A stretch of DNA of 64,000 bases from Symsagittifera roscoffensis (GCF_963678635.1 NC_087062.1:67007415-67071414), one strand, 5' to 3'; counted from the first letter of the stretch, positions 22,330 through 33,645 are shown. Translations and numbers: made by a program. Notes: a model not told the origin generated them from the sequence alone.

Positions 22330-23985
22330 TTATTTAGTTTTGCAGTTTTTTCCGTCGTTTTCTGTCAGTTGCAAGCATGAGAGGTCGTGGATCGTTTCAA
22401 AACAGTTGTGATCGAGATTTGTGTCTCTGTTGGAAGCTCTCTTGATATTTTCGTTCAAGCACAAAGGCAGTGTCTTCCGGGGTCTACCAGCGAAGCTTAG
22501 AGCTATTTTAGCAGAAAAATATAGATACATGGCTCGCCATGCGGAAAAGTCAGTAGGTAAGCGTAAAACATGTCCGAAAAATCGCCATCGTCTAGTGACC
22601 TTTTCATGGCTGATAGGTTCGGACATGGACACTCTAAACAGGGCTTTAATCCCGATATTGTGAAGGTAACGAACTTTCAGTACTTTCCTGAAATGTTGTC
22701 AGCAAAAGCGTTGATCCCTTTCATCTCGGTGTTCGTAATTCCCCATGCTTTGCTGTTATAGAGTAAAATTGGCTTCACTATGGTGTTGTATACTTTCAAG
22801 CGTGTCGTTAACAATCTGAAATCACAGTCTGTTCAGTTAGTTTAACACGGCGGTGGAAATGTTCTTTCGTCTTATCACATCTTCACTGTCTCCAATCAAA
22901 GAACCTAGTTGAACCTGTCTGAACGAGCTATTGTAACAACTTCAGTCTTATCACTGCTGACACAAAAGTTTTCATTTCTAAGTATACCGGGTATAATGTT
23001 TTTGTTTAGATCGCGTTGGACTTCTGAGAATGCGATAAAGTCTCTGTCGTCCGCATATGTTGCTTTCTGTTGGGTCGTTGTTGTAGCCGTAGTCGTGGTC
23101 GCAATAGTTTGTAGAGACTATTGAACTTCGAGCTTTTCTAAGCGCGCTTTAGAATCAGATATTGAACAACATACCGCTCAACTTATCTCCCTGGGAAGAC
23201 CCGACTTTTATGAAAGGAGGGCTAGTGGCAGTACATCCATTGACACAAAAGAAGTGTCGCAAATGAGAGCGCGGATCACTCTGTTTTCGTCTTCAATCAA
23301 AAATGTGCTGATCGACTCGAGAAGTTTATCTCTCTGAATTGTATCAAATGCAGAGGTCAAATCAATTCCAGTTGAGAAACTCGATATCTTCTCTTTTTAA
23401 CATTTAGCGGCAATGAACTTATCAACATCGTTCCTGCAAGCGCTCTTAGAAAAAGACAAAAGTGTATCACACGCTGGTTTAATTCTACTCATTGTAATAT
23501 TGCAACAAAACTTCCATATGACAGGAAAAAGGGCAAAGACGCAAATTTTTCAGAGGATCGAGTGAATTCCCTGGTTTCTGGAGAGCAAAAAATTACTACG
23601 TCGAAAGTCTAAATCACAATGATGCTCGGGTAGGTTGTTCAGACTGTCGCAAATGACTTGGCGAATGTTATCGGGTGCATACTTTATGAGTTCAGTGACA
23701 ATACCATTACAGCCTGGAGCGCGGCCGTTAGCCATTGTCTTCGCGCATGCCGTGACTTCTTGCGCTGTAACGGGTCGGTTGAGAGGCATTGGCGGACCGA
23801 TGAATCTAGCAATCGGCGTTTCCCCGTGTTTGGCAAAATGAGATTTGAACTGACCATTTGTGTACTCTTATAAGCCATATTTGCGGAGTCGACAAGTTTA
23901 TCAAGAGCTGGTTCGTTGCTGCCTGATACGAACAGTCTTGTTTCTTCCGTTGGTTATATTCTAAATTAACGGCTTGATCGATGAA
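22330..23985 (-). pseudogene. Non-LTR retrotransposon (LINE) reverse transcriptase, decayed
   Basis: On the minus strand, in order: a segment with PVTAQEVTACAKTMANGRAP and GCNGIVTELIKYAP (start of the RT domain, about 23785-23690), GIDLTSAFDTI with the first catalytic Asp (about 23375), VGSSQGDKLSGMLFNI (about 23190), the catalytic YADD box at 23057-23046, and the C-terminal RRWRFFGHVLRL...GRPRKTL region common in LINE ORF2 proteins (22630-22400). These lie in different frames with stops between them, so it is inactive. The endonuclease domain is not seen. Clade is not assigned. It lies antisense in intron 1 of protease gene 2. Confidence 0.8.
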
Positions 23986-24261
23986 TTCAACAAACGTTTA
24001 AACCTGATTTCAACTCCAATTTTAGCATTAGATTAGTTTAGTTAGTATCTTTTAACAAAACTTCTTTTAAGCTACACAACTAAGTTCCTTAGTTAAGTAA
24101 CTAGAATTTTTTACAGGAATCCTAGGTTTTTTTCTACAGGAACTCTTTACAGTTGCCATTGATCAAACGGTCCAAATTTAGTTTTAGTCAATAGTTGAGA
24201 CTGAAAACCAGATCTCGCTAGAGTTATGCTAGGACATGGTTAAGTGTTCGTTTTTTTTTAG

Positions 24262-24355
24262 CTGATGTTAGGGTCGAAGTGGGTGATTTTGCAGCCGGAA
24301 GCAACACAACCGCCCACAAAATGCACTTTGCCTCCAAAATCGGGTTACATGCTGA
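24262..24355 (+). CDS. Gene 2 exon 2 (94 nt)
   Basis: It follows a long T tract and AG (24260-24261), and ends GCTGA|GTAAGT. It encodes ADVRVEVGDFAAGSNTTAHK and MHFASKIGLHAE, the segment between catalytic His and Asp. It matches gene 3 exon 2 in length, phase and the GDF.AGS motif. Confidence 0.8.
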
Positions 24356-24954
24356 GTAAGTTCGATAAATAGGTTTTCTTGGTTCTTTTATATTCTTTTC
24401 TAAATAAAAAAGTTTTGGTTATTTTTCTCACAAAAAGCTATCAATTTTGTTCTTAATACAATTGAAACGGATCTGAAATAGATCTTAAATACGGATCTGG
24501 AATACTTAGATTGTAGCAATATCTAATAATATCAAATGTACCGATGGTATCAGAGCAGTTTAGTGAGAAAAATTCTAAATTGGTTCTCAACTCGAAATTT
24601 ACGGTCGTCTAGTTGGCGATTTTAACTTGGTCTCTGTTTGGTATGGGAGGGTTGCAGGTGGGTGCTAGCTTGATCCGAGATGTTTATCTACAAATCTATT
24701 TGGGATAGATACAATGAATAAATCTATGAATGGTCAGATTGGTGAGTCCAAGGCCCGATTTAGGATTTTCTCAAGCAGGGGGGGGGGAGAGGGATTTGAA
24801 GCGAAATTGAAGCGGATTATGGAATATTTTTGACCAAAAGAAAGAATTTTTCGCAAGTCATAGAGTAGTACCAAAGTAGTTGCAGAATTATAATCGAAAG
24901 TCATTTTGTTTTTGAATTAACGAAATTGCAGAAGGATGCTTGTTTTTCATTTAG
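24356..24954. other. Intron 2 of gene 2
   Basis: It is AT-rich. At about 24757-24800 there is a degraded left end of the hAT-like MITE (CCCGATTTAGGATTTTCTC followed by a G run). Nothing else. Confidence 0.45.
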
Positions 24955-25423
24955 GTTTGACAGGAGACATCTTCAAAATGATATTGCTATAGTGCAAGTC
25001 AGACTTCCATTCCCCAAGATAAGGGTCATCCCTCTTTGCGATAGAGAGGCCAAATTCCAAACCCTACTCGGCACTTGTGGTCTCGGGCGAATCTCAACCG
25101 GAAGCAACCGCGCTCCAGACTACCTTATGGAAACGTATTTTAAAGAAAACGTTTTCTGGCGTTTCGATCGCTGGATCCAAGGGAGAAAAGATATTCTACA
25201 GACAAAACGGATCTTGCATGACAACACCATATGTTATGGAGATAGTGGATCGCCCTTGTATGTCCTAAATGGACAGTTTAGGGAACCTAAGTGTGTATAC
25301 GGAGTGACCAGTCACTTTAGAGAGTTCTCATCTCAACTTGATTGCCAAGGAACGAGTTTTTTCGCCAATGTACTGTATTTTCGCGAGTGGATAGAAAGTG
25401 TAATTGCTCGTAATTCTAATTAA
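24955..25423 (+). CDS. Gene 2 exon 3: catalytic Asp and Ser
   Basis: The acceptor TTCATTTAG ends at 24954. The exon encodes 155 residues to a TAA: FDRRHLQNDIAIVQV holds the catalytic Asp, TICYGDSGSPL the nucleophile Ser; the residue at the trypsin Asp189 position is Thr. The frame is intact and close to the last exons of genes 1 and 3, which argues that the exon 1 frameshift is recent or an error. Confidence 0.85.
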
Positions 25424-25480
25424 ATCCATTATCGATTTAATCTTTCGTTCATTTTGGTTCCATGATTCATCAGGACGATT

Positions 25481-25751
25481 ATAAACACCGCTTTTTATAA
25501 AGAGGTCAGAATGGAGATAGTTTAAAAGTAACTCCTTGAAGCACTATCAAAACCGGTTATTTGATTTTAGATTGCAACGTTTTCAACTTTTCAGCTAAAA
25601 AAGAGGCTTTTAACACCGCTTTTTATAAACACCGCTTTTTATAAAGAGGTCAGAATGGAGATAGTTTAAAAGTAACTCCTTGAAGCACTATCAAAACCGG
25701 TTATTTGATTTTAGATTGCAACGTTTTCAACTTTTCAGCTAAAAAAGAGGC
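25481..25751 (+). repeat. Perfect 127-bp direct duplication, period 144
   Basis: 25481-25607 and 25625-25751 are identical as read, both running from ATAAACACCGC to AAAAAAGAGGC. The 17 bp between them restates part of the unit (ACACCGCTTTTT). It lies about 60 bp after the gene 2 stop, probably in or near its 3' UTR. Confidence 0.85.
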
Positions 25752-25979
25752 ACCCTCATAATGAAATTACAAGCCAGATTTTTCGCAGATAGTTTTTAGT
25801 GTTGAAAAAAAAGGTTCCTAAGAACTTCGTATACAATCTCCAAATTCAGGTTCAAAAGATCAAGTTTAATCATTTGTTAGTCTTAAATCATTTAAAACAA
25901 AATTGTTTCGGATTGCCCACAGAAAAAGTATTTCATTGTGATAGGTTATAAATGACAGTTCTACATTACGCGGCCAAGC

Positions 25980-26620
25980 TGTGTATTTTATGAAATTTAA
26001 GCGGATTCCGCTACAGGCCAAAATCAGATTAGTCGCAAAATCCGCACCATTGCCACTTTTGTTTAATCTTCTTTGCTGTTTCGGATTCCACGGACAAATA
26101 GCTACGACACTGTATTGCTCAAAATTGCTCCAAAAACAAGCAGTTTTGCGGAATCCACAAGAAAATTTGTGAAATCCACAACAAAATTTGCGGAATTCGG
26201 AACGGTTTGTGAAGTCCACAAAGAAATCATTATCTGAGCGTTTAGTAAAATAAGCTGTCGTGCAACCGTAAAGGAAATCAGCAATTGTAATGGAATCCGC
26301 AATTTTGTGTGGATTCCGCTTAAAATTTGCGGAATCCACCAACAGTTGCGGATTCCACGACAATTTAAGCTTACTAAAACTTATATTATGATCCACTTAT
26401 AAAATGATTCACTAATCCACTTGCATCCATTTTGGGGAAACCGGAACAACTACCTATATTCACTCGTTGCGGAATTCGCAACAAAACTAATGTACCGACA
26501 AAATTTACATTAGTTAGTTGTACGCGGAATCGACGGAAATTTTGTAAATGGAATCCATTTACATTTTGGAACATGATTAAATTTTTGTCTCTGGAATCCA
26601 GAAACATACATACACAAAAT
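25980..26620. repeat. GGAATCCGC-rich repeat region
   Basis: Dense GGATTCCGC, TGCGGAATCC, GGAATCCAC and GGATTCCAC words lie on both strands, as at 15100-15980 and 54068-54420. Both-strand ORFs here (25866-26396 minus, 25981 plus) are products of the repeated words. Confidence 0.55.
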
Positions 26621-26639
26621 CGTCAGCCTATTCAGTGCA

Positions 26640-27660
26640 CAGTTTGACCTTGTAATGCACCAACTTCACATTGAATCGACAATATGTATGATCTTAAGAC
26701 GAAATCGATGCAGTGCTGATTTCAATGAACCAGACAAAACAAATCCAACTTGAAATTTAAATGCATTGTTCGGCCCCGAGATTTCACCCCAAAACCGATC
26801 ATTGTTGGATTTTATCGGTGATGAGAAGTACCAGTCAGAAGTACCAATTCAATTGCTGTCAAAACTACATGAAAGTGTAGCTCAACAAACCTTACAAACC
26901 GTAAAGCCTCTAAAAAAATTAGGTTCAGGAAATTAATATTTGTTTCGTAGCCAATAAACGATGTCGTTCTTACTACATAAAATACCATTTTTTAATTTGA
27001 AAACAATTTAAGTTTTGGCTCAAGGTTTATGAAATTAGGCTCTTCTCAAACTTTGCTTGGCTACATAATAGGGTCACTTTGATATAGATTTGACAGCAAC
27101 TGAAATGGTAGTTCTGGCCCGCAGTTTTCATTCACCGATAATATTTTGGGGTGAAATTTTTGGCCCAAACTTTGCAAAACAAGTTGCACCGTAAAAATAA
27201 TATTAAAGTTCAAGCGTTTTGTCATCATTTTTTATGTAAATGCATCTCAATTTGAGAAAAATTCAATTTTAATTTCAAGCAAGTTTTGTCATCATTTTTT
27301 GTCTAAATGCATCTCAGTTTGAGAAAAAAACGCATTTTTGAAATTTCAATCGTTTTAAAATCAGCAGAACAAAAGCAAAGCAACGTTTCCTGAAATGACA
27401 CATCTCATAAAAAATATTGACCGTGCTTGTTTTAAAATCAGCAGAACAAAAGCGAAGCAACGTTTCCTGAAATGACACATCTCATATAAAATTTGACACA
27501 GTGCTTGCTTTTCTCAATGTCACTGATAAACTAGCCAACGGTTTTTCTGCAGTCAACTTTCATAGATTTCAATTTAATTTGTCAGCATAACCAATGTAGT
27601 TCATTCTCATATAAATCACTACACCAATTTTTACGCAGCAAATTTGTCTCAAGTCTCATA
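26640..27660. repeat. AT-rich intergenic sequence with local tandem duplications
   Basis: Two short duplications are visible: the GTTTTGTCATCATTTTTT...GCATCTCA(a/g)TTTGAG block at about 27218-27260 and 27283-27325, and a block of about 75 bp containing TCAGCAGAACAAAAGC and ACGTTTCCTGAAATGACACA at about 27360 and 27437. No gene. Confidence 0.55.
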
Positions 27661-27681
27661 AAATGCATTTTATTGTGAATC

Positions 27682-27966
27682 CAGGGGCGGATCTAGGGTA
27701 TTCTCGAGGGGGGAGGGGGGCGAGTTTTGAAAAAAAAATCGAATATTTTTTTCGACGGGCTTGGTTTTCTGAGCACGCGCTTCCCCCTCAAAATTAAAAC
27801 ATAGTGGCACCCAAGGTGCCTTTAAAAAGTATTTGAGGGTCGGTCCGCCGAAACAGGATACCTTATAAAAGTACAGAAGGGGGACCCTTTGGGTCGGCAG
27901 GGGCTTCGAAAACCTGAAGGAGAAAGAGGGGCGCCGTTCGGCACTGTCCTCCAAAGTTTGTCTCTG
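27682..27966. mobile_element. hAT-like MITE, diverged copy
   Basis: It starts CAGGGGCGGATCTAGG and ends in a decayed TTTGTCTCTG. Internal CCCTCAAAATTA, GGCACC...GGTGCC, GGGTCGGTCCGCC and CCTTTGGGTCGGCAGG blocks match the intact copy. Flanks TGTGAATC and GGTGATTC agree at 6 of 8 positions, consistent with an old 8-bp duplication. Confidence 0.65.
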
Positions 27967-28449
27967 GTGATTCCATAGCTCAGATTGTTTGTTTAAAGAA
28001 AAACAGATTTTTGACTCTGGTTTTTATAATTTACCATACTAAGTCAGCAATTTTAAACCACAATAATTTTCTTGTCGGAGAATTACTTTTTTCAGCAACT
28101 GATGCAAAATTGGTTTGAAATGTCAACAAATTGTGCAAGGGTAAATCAAAAAATGGCACAAATTAATAAAAAGGTCAACTTAAAAGCAGATTATCATGAA
28201 TGAGTCTATGTAAATGTAAAAAGTTTTCATGAATGTATCCATTACGAAGCCAAACTGTGCATTATGTGAAAAAAGTTTTTTTTACCTCTCAGGTCGTTTC
28301 CAATGTTTTGTAAATGCATGACGATCAAACTTTTGGCAACTCAGGTTTTGAGTAAATCATAGTTTTTTTCACTTGTGTTCGGTCACGATCACATCCCAAA
28401 AATTTTGAGAAATTAAAATTTAGCAAAATCAATTTTTTTTTTTGGTTTA

Positions 28450-28615
28450 TGGGAAAATGCTAGTCATACAAATTCCATATATGGAAAATCTATGACCGCT
28501 AATCAAAGACCTTTCATTCAATATTCTGTACTTATGGAATTGCATGAAAAGTGTATGACTAACACTTTTCCATATATGAAAAATGTATGATTCGCATTTT
28601 TGGTCAACCCGGATC
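28450..28615 (-). mobile_element. CCCGGGTTGAC element, partial copy
   Basis: GGGAAAATGCTAGTCATACA, ATGACTAACACTTTTCCAT and the right end GGTCAACCCGG are shared with 20895-22009. The left terminus is not evident. Confidence 0.45.
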
Positions 28616-28984
28616 TCCATATCTGTTTGTTACATTTTACTTTCAAAAACAAATTTTTTGTCTTCCTTAGTCAGATTTGAACAACAGTTTTTGGGATAAT
28701 TTTTTGCGACAAGCCATAGTCAATGAAAAATTTTAAGAAATTGTCACCTGCTAAAAAGATGTTGTTCAACTGTGAGATTTTTCGGAGCCTTGTCAAAAAT
28801 GTGCATCCAGCTTCAAAAAATCTCATTTTTGCTCGTTTTTTTTTCCAGTAGAAACTTTTATAATAAAAAGCGTTAAGGGCACTTTTGAGATAAAATCTAA
28901 TGGCACGTTTTATGTTTACTTAAAGAAATCAAACATGAGACTTTAAACGTGATTTTTGTTTGTCACTGTGTTTGAGTCAAGTCA

Positions 28985-29190
28985 GGGGTTTGGGACGATC
29001 ACAATTTCAACACTTACCTCGAGCATTGTCGAACACAGTCGAAACATATCTTGAGCATGGTCGAAACGTTCCTCGAGCACGGTCGAACACGGTCGAAACA
29101 AACATCGAAACATTCCTCGATCACAGTCGAGCACGGTCAAAACATACCTCGAGCAGGGTCGAAACATACTTCGAGCACAGTCAAAAACAC
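28985..29190 (+). repeat. Short tandem repeat based on GAGCACGGTCGAAACATAC
   Basis: Diverged copies of (TC)GAGCA(c/t)GGTCGAA(c/a)A(c)... follow with a spacing near 20-23 bp. One more copy lies near 29453-29475 and a looser cluster at 49245-49395. ORFs on both strands arise only because the repeat is free of stops. Confidence 0.65.
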
Positions 29191-30400
29191 CTATTGTCCC
29201 GCGGTAATTCGGAGTCCAAAAGGAAATAACTTTCAAATATCAATATATTTTTAATATTTTCATTTAAATTGCGAAACAGTGTTCCTTAACAAGAAAAAAC
29301 TATTATTCATCTCAAGAAGATCATCTAAAGAAAGAATTTAGATTGCATATAACTCTAATCATTTCTTTCTGATTAAAAAGCATCATACGAATAAAATATA
29401 GCGTTTAAATTTAGATAACTCAATTTGTTTGAAAATCGAGACATACCCCAATTCGGTCGATCACGGTCGAAACATATCTTGCTTGAGTCGCTTGGAAAAT
29501 TCTGACTACAAGTTAAGAACCAAAATAAAAATAAACTTTTCCCAAATTGTGTTGTTTTTTAATAGTGGCTCAGCGAGGTGAACCAAGCTAAATTCAAAGA
29601 AAAAAGGTAACAAAAAATAGAAAAAATGAAAAAAGGTCAATAAAACTGCTTAAACTTTTATATATTTTCGACAGATACTTTTTTGTTTTTTATATCATTT
29701 TGTTACAAAAAGCCAAAACAACTGTTTTAACAAAGAAAAAGTTTAATTTTCACGACTCAAAAAAGCTCAGTTTTCTATCATAAGCCTGCTTGTGTTGCTT
29801 TGTTCGTCTTCAAAGTTCAATAAAACTCAAAAGTTGCCATTTTTTTTGCGACTGAATGGTTTTTTTTCGAAATTTTTAAGACTACTGTTCCAATCTTTAA
29901 AAGTAAGGTAGTATAATTTTCTTTCAACATATTCCAATAAGTATTTCTCTTACCTGATTTTTCGTGGAAACAAGTTACCAAAAAAAGTAAGAGCACAGTT
30001 TCATGCACAGCACCTCAAACTAGTCCAACTATTCAAAATGTATTGACCCTCTGTCACATATCCACAAACAACCACCAAATAATTCTAGGGGGCTGATAGT
30101 TTATTCAAAACAAGTTTTTTGTTGAATATGGTTGATAAATTGTAAAGTTTTACCTGGTAGCAGAAACTCAATAACTGCAAAAACAAATATCAACTGATGA
30201 CGCGGAATTGATGATCTTGTCTTTTTGTTAAACGCTTTAAATGAAAGACCAGAAAAATTATCTTTCGAAAACTAAATGACTAGCAGTACAGCTGGCTTGA
30301 TGTATTTCTAGTAATGCGAAGAAAAATTCTATGCTCTAAGTAAAAAGGAAATTAAGCTGTCAACGCTACTGTATCAACAGATATCTAAAAAATCTGCCCA
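29191..30400. other. AT-rich intergenic sequence
   Basis: No exon with convincing splice signals or known domain. An AAAAGG/AAAAATAGAAAAAATGAA low-complexity stretch lies near 29600. Confidence 0.4.
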
Positions 30401-30746
30401 ATTTTTATGCGAAACATTCAACCCAATCTGCAAATGGAAAACGGGAGAAACTGCTCCAACTTAAACGAGTCGGCGAGAAAAACTCGAGCTGCGCGTCAAA
30501 ATTGCCGCAAAAATGAACCAGGAGACCAACCTGAAAAACCACAGGAATAGGCTTGCACTGACAACCACGAGACTCTCGAAAGGAACAGCAGCAAATTTCT
30601 TTCCACATATGCAAGAAACTCCTGAAAAAAAGCAAAAGAGCGATACCTTTGAGAACAATTGTTGTCAACCATATTAAAGAATCATCATCAGCCAGAAATT
30701 ACGACCTGAAAAACACTCTATGCCCTAAATACTCTTGAATAGGAAG
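30401..30746. other. Less AT-rich block of unknown nature
   Basis: About 30400-30670 is noticeably richer in G and C than its surroundings. It has a minus-strand ORF of 87 codons without recognisable domains and a plus-strand frame that closes at 30548. It ends next to the hairpin at 30747, so it may be a remnant of a retroelement whose terminus follows. Confidence 0.3.
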
Positions 30747-30793
30747 TACTTAACAATCTCCCCTTATCAAGAAAGGGGGGAGATTGTTAAGTA
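30747..30793. repeat. 17-bp perfect hairpin containing a purine tract
   Basis: TACTTAACAATCTCCCC at 30747-30763 is exactly complementary to GGGGAGATTGTTAAGTA at 30777-30793. The form (A)AAGGGGGGAGATTGTTAAG resembles the polypurine tract and LTR start of Ty1/copia elements. The same GGGGGATTGTTAAGTAGAT recurs at about 31397. No copia gene is visible, so that reading is weak. Confidence 0.5.
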
Positions 30794-30870
30794 GATTAAG
30801 CTAGTCGAAGTTTCGACCAAACATAATGCAGCAAAACTAGAGTTCTCAATGGAACGCTCTAGTGCTTTTT

Positions 30871-31349
30871 TGTTCGGGTTTTCATAACGAAAGTAACGGA
30901 ATATTTGTGCTCGGGATGATTTTTTTCCATCAGATGTATTTTGAATTTTTAGATAACCATATTTGACGGAATTGTTTATATCATTCAAAAGAAATTGTTG
31001 TCATAAGCTTAAATTTGAAAAATTATTTGATCTGTGATCTTTTTTTGAAAATTTATGGGGGTTTAAAGATTGCCATTTTGGCCAATAAGTGACAATTAAC
31101 GCGCTATATATTTAGCGCTATGAACGCGCTAGCGGATATTAAATCCGTCTTAAAATCATTCCAAATTGGTTGAAGGTAGCTTATATGTCATAATTGATTT
31201 GCGAATAGGAGCAAAATTTATCACTTTGTACTTTTTATAACGTGTGGGGGGATGTTTTTCACATTCTAGAAATTTCACATGTTAATACTGCTCCATAGAC
31301 CTTTAAAGGCGGTCGGAATACTCAGGGCTTCGCCTTGATACGAGCAGTC
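30871..31349 (-). mobile_element. Hairpin-ended element family 1, minus orientation
   Basis: Read on the minus strand it starts GACTGCTCGTATCAAGGCGA and ends near TTTCGTTATGAAAACCCGAA. Internal landmarks ATAGCGCTAAATATATAGCG, CACACGTTATAAAAAGTAC and CCCGAGCACAAATATTCCG are kept. It separates the two GGGGGATTGTTAAGTAGAT copies. Confidence 0.7.
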
Positions 31350-31689
31350 TTGTTGTATTTATTTATAGGAGTAGAAATTCTTAAATAGATACCATTGGGG
31401 GGATTGTTAAGTAGATCTCTCGAATCATATCCGTGAGTAAAAAAAAAACATAAAATTGCTTGCATGAGATTGGAGTCAACCAACTACTAGCTTGTTATTA
31501 GAGACATATTGCCTTCAAAATGTTTTTGACTGATTAAAAAGAACACAGCAAAAATTTCACTGTTAATGTTCAATCAAATTTTCTCTTAACCACCTGCCTA
31601 TGATTATCTTATCAACTATTAGTATGTATCTTTAGTTATTAAACGAAGCGTTTATCAGCAATTTTCTTCAGGCCCCGAAAACTTTTAAA
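31350..31689. other. AT-rich spacer
   Basis: It contains the second GGGGGATTGTTAAGTAGAT word (about 31397-31416) and otherwise plain AT-rich sequence. Confidence 0.4.
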
Positions 31690-32440
31690 GCTATTTGCCC
31701 GCATTGGAGTCCCATGAATAAAAATCGATTATAATTCAGTTTCACTCTAAGTGTTCCCAAAAGTGAAAAAAAATCGATTATAATCAATTAAAAATTGATT
31801 AGAAAATTTATATTATTACGATTTTTGAGTCAACAGAATCCATTTTTATTCTATTTTTATCGATTTTTTTTTCACTTTTGTGGTGACTGACCATAAAAAT
31901 CAAATAACAATTGATTTGTTTTCCACTTTATTGGGATGCGAGTTCAATTCACACTAAGTCATTTCTATGTTTTAAACCAAATTTGGTTACTTGTTGTTCA
32001 GTTTTAACTTTTTTCTGCGCAAAATTGATTTCTGTTAATGTTACGGTAACTTTTTTCTTATTGTTACTTGGATTTAACCAAATCACCCCCCCCCCCCACC
32101 TGAACCAATCCCCACACCTGAACCAATCCCCCCACCTGAACCAATCCCCCCACACCTGAACCCACCCCAACTCCCCAGCTGAATCAAATCCCCCCCCAAA
32201 AAAAAGTTTCCGCAATACTTATTTGATAAATGCAGAACTTCTTGCAAAATTTATATAATCTATTCTAATGGATTTCAAACGAATCATAAGACAGTATGTT
32301 TTTGCGGGAAAAATGGCTTTAAAACTAATTTTAGTCCTTTTTGTTGTCTGAGCGTAACATGGGAATCGATCATATTGACAAAATTTTAGACCACAAAAAT
32401 CCATTATAATCGACTAAATTTTTCACTTTTCTTAAATGCG
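31690..32440. repeat. GATTATAATC-type repeat with C-rich minisatellite
   Basis: Words such as AAAATCGATTATAATCAATT mark the same repeat family as 3053-3566. At 32088-32190 a minisatellite of about 18 bp, CACCTGAACCAATCCCC, is repeated four to five times. The two ORFs of 82 and 88 codons in this stretch are repeat artefacts. Confidence 0.6.
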
Positions 32441-32819
32441 GGGTTCACACCGCACGCAAATAAACGGAAAATGTTCACAATCTTCTTCATTCGAGCTGCA
32501 TTTTGAGCTTCATAATTAGTCATAGGATCTTGTTAACTATTTCCCCCCCCCCTTTTTCAATTTTCAGAAATTGAACTTTGGCGGCCACATTTTTAATAGT
32601 TTTAAACAATTTTCAGAAAATATATGTATTTAAACATTTTACGTAGGTATTATATAAATAGTGAGTAATACAAATACGAACGCCCGAAAATGAAAACCCA
32701 ATTAATTATTCACATTTTTGAAATTTCATATTTTATACTGAAATGGTTGTCAAAAATGATACATGCATAAGGGGGGAATAGTTAACAAGGTCCAAAATGG
32801 GGGAAATAGTCAACAAGAT

Positions 32820-33222
32820 CAGGGGCGGATTTATGGGGGGGGGGGAGGGCGTACGCCACCTCCCCCTTCCCTCAGGGATTCGACACCCTGCCGACCCAAA
32901 GTACTTTTTAAGAAATCCACTTTTGGCCGACCGACCCTAAAATTTTTCTAAAGGCGCCTTGGGCGCCAATATTATTTACTTATTTTGAGGGGGGAGCGCG
33001 CGCCAAAAAAAACGCAATTTTTTGGTCAAAATTTTCAAAAAGTGCCTAAAAACGCCTTTTTTGACGTTTTTTTTTAAATTTACCTGCGTGTTGGGCAAAA
33101 CAGTGCTTTCGGAGAGCTCAAAAAATCAATTTGGTCGACCTAAAAAAAGATCGTCAAAATTTTCGATTTCTTTTTGAAAATCCCCCCCCCCCCCCCTCGA
33201 GAAAATCCTAGATCCGCCCCTG
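32820..33222 (+). mobile_element. hAT-like MITE, intact, with 8-bp target duplication
   Basis: Ends are CAGGGGCGGAT (32820) and ATCCGCCCCTG (to 33222). AACAAGAT precedes it (32812-32819) and follows it (33223-33230), a perfect 8-bp target duplication. CAGGGGCGGAT-like ends with 8-bp duplications are typical of hAT superfamily MITEs. Internal hallmarks are the GGCGCC-TTG-GGCGCC palindrome and the GAGCGCGCGCC block. 403 bp, non-coding. It marks the consensus ends used to call the other copies. Confidence 0.85.
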
Positions 33223-33645
33223 AACAAGATCCTAGTCATAGGTCTTAATAAGCAGCAGAAAAATAAACATGGAAAAAGCAAATCTAGAGTAATTTATAAA
33301 AAAAATGGTAGTGCAGTTTCTATTTGCTCATCTCTGATTTTCTATGCAATCTGTGTCATGTGTTTGACGACCATGGTAATTTTTTTTTTTCATTTTGTTC
33401 TTTCAGCAAGACTGGAGTTGGTTTAACGGTTTAGCAAATAAAACAAAATTTACTTAAAATTCTTGAACTTAAAATAGAGATAAACTTTTCATCATTTGGC
33501 ATTAAAAATATTTACTTATGATATAATCATGCTATATTTCAAGGCTAAAGTATTATTTTGACTCTGTCAAAAATTTTCTACATAAAGTACCCGACAATGT
33601 TTTACGCGGAACTGATTTGTTAAAGACAAAAAGAAACAGTAAAAT

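Larger units (their letters stand above)
19284..25423 (+). pseudogene. S1 serine protease, gene 2 (three exons, frameshifted exon 1)
   Basis: Exons are 19284-19509, 24262-24355 and 24955-25423, with introns of 4752 and 599 bp. Intron phases and the 94-nt middle exon equal those of gene 3. Catalytic His (TAAHC), Asp (QNDIAIVQV) and Ser (ICYGDSGSPL) are all present, as is a zymogen cleavage site before IIAGH. Between IIAGH and RPFFVQ, however, there are 13 bases where gene 3 has 12, so the reading frame shifts and meets TAA within about ten codons. It is either a recent pseudogene or an assembly error. No start codon is found: the exon opens after a good pyrimidine tract (AG at 19282-19283), suggesting a separate signal-peptide exon upstream that I cannot locate. 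Confidence 0.75.

Noticed and set aside
28960-29254. Three overlapping ORFs on both strands
   Set aside because: They exist only because the GGTCGA tandem repeat has no stops in most frames.
30405-30668. 87-codon minus ORF with several Cys and Phe
   Set aside because: No start context, domain or repeat of pattern; probably chance in a less AT-rich block.
31911-32215. Two opposed ORFs of 82 and 88 codons
   Set aside because: Low-complexity translation of the CCTGAACCAATCCCC minisatellite.
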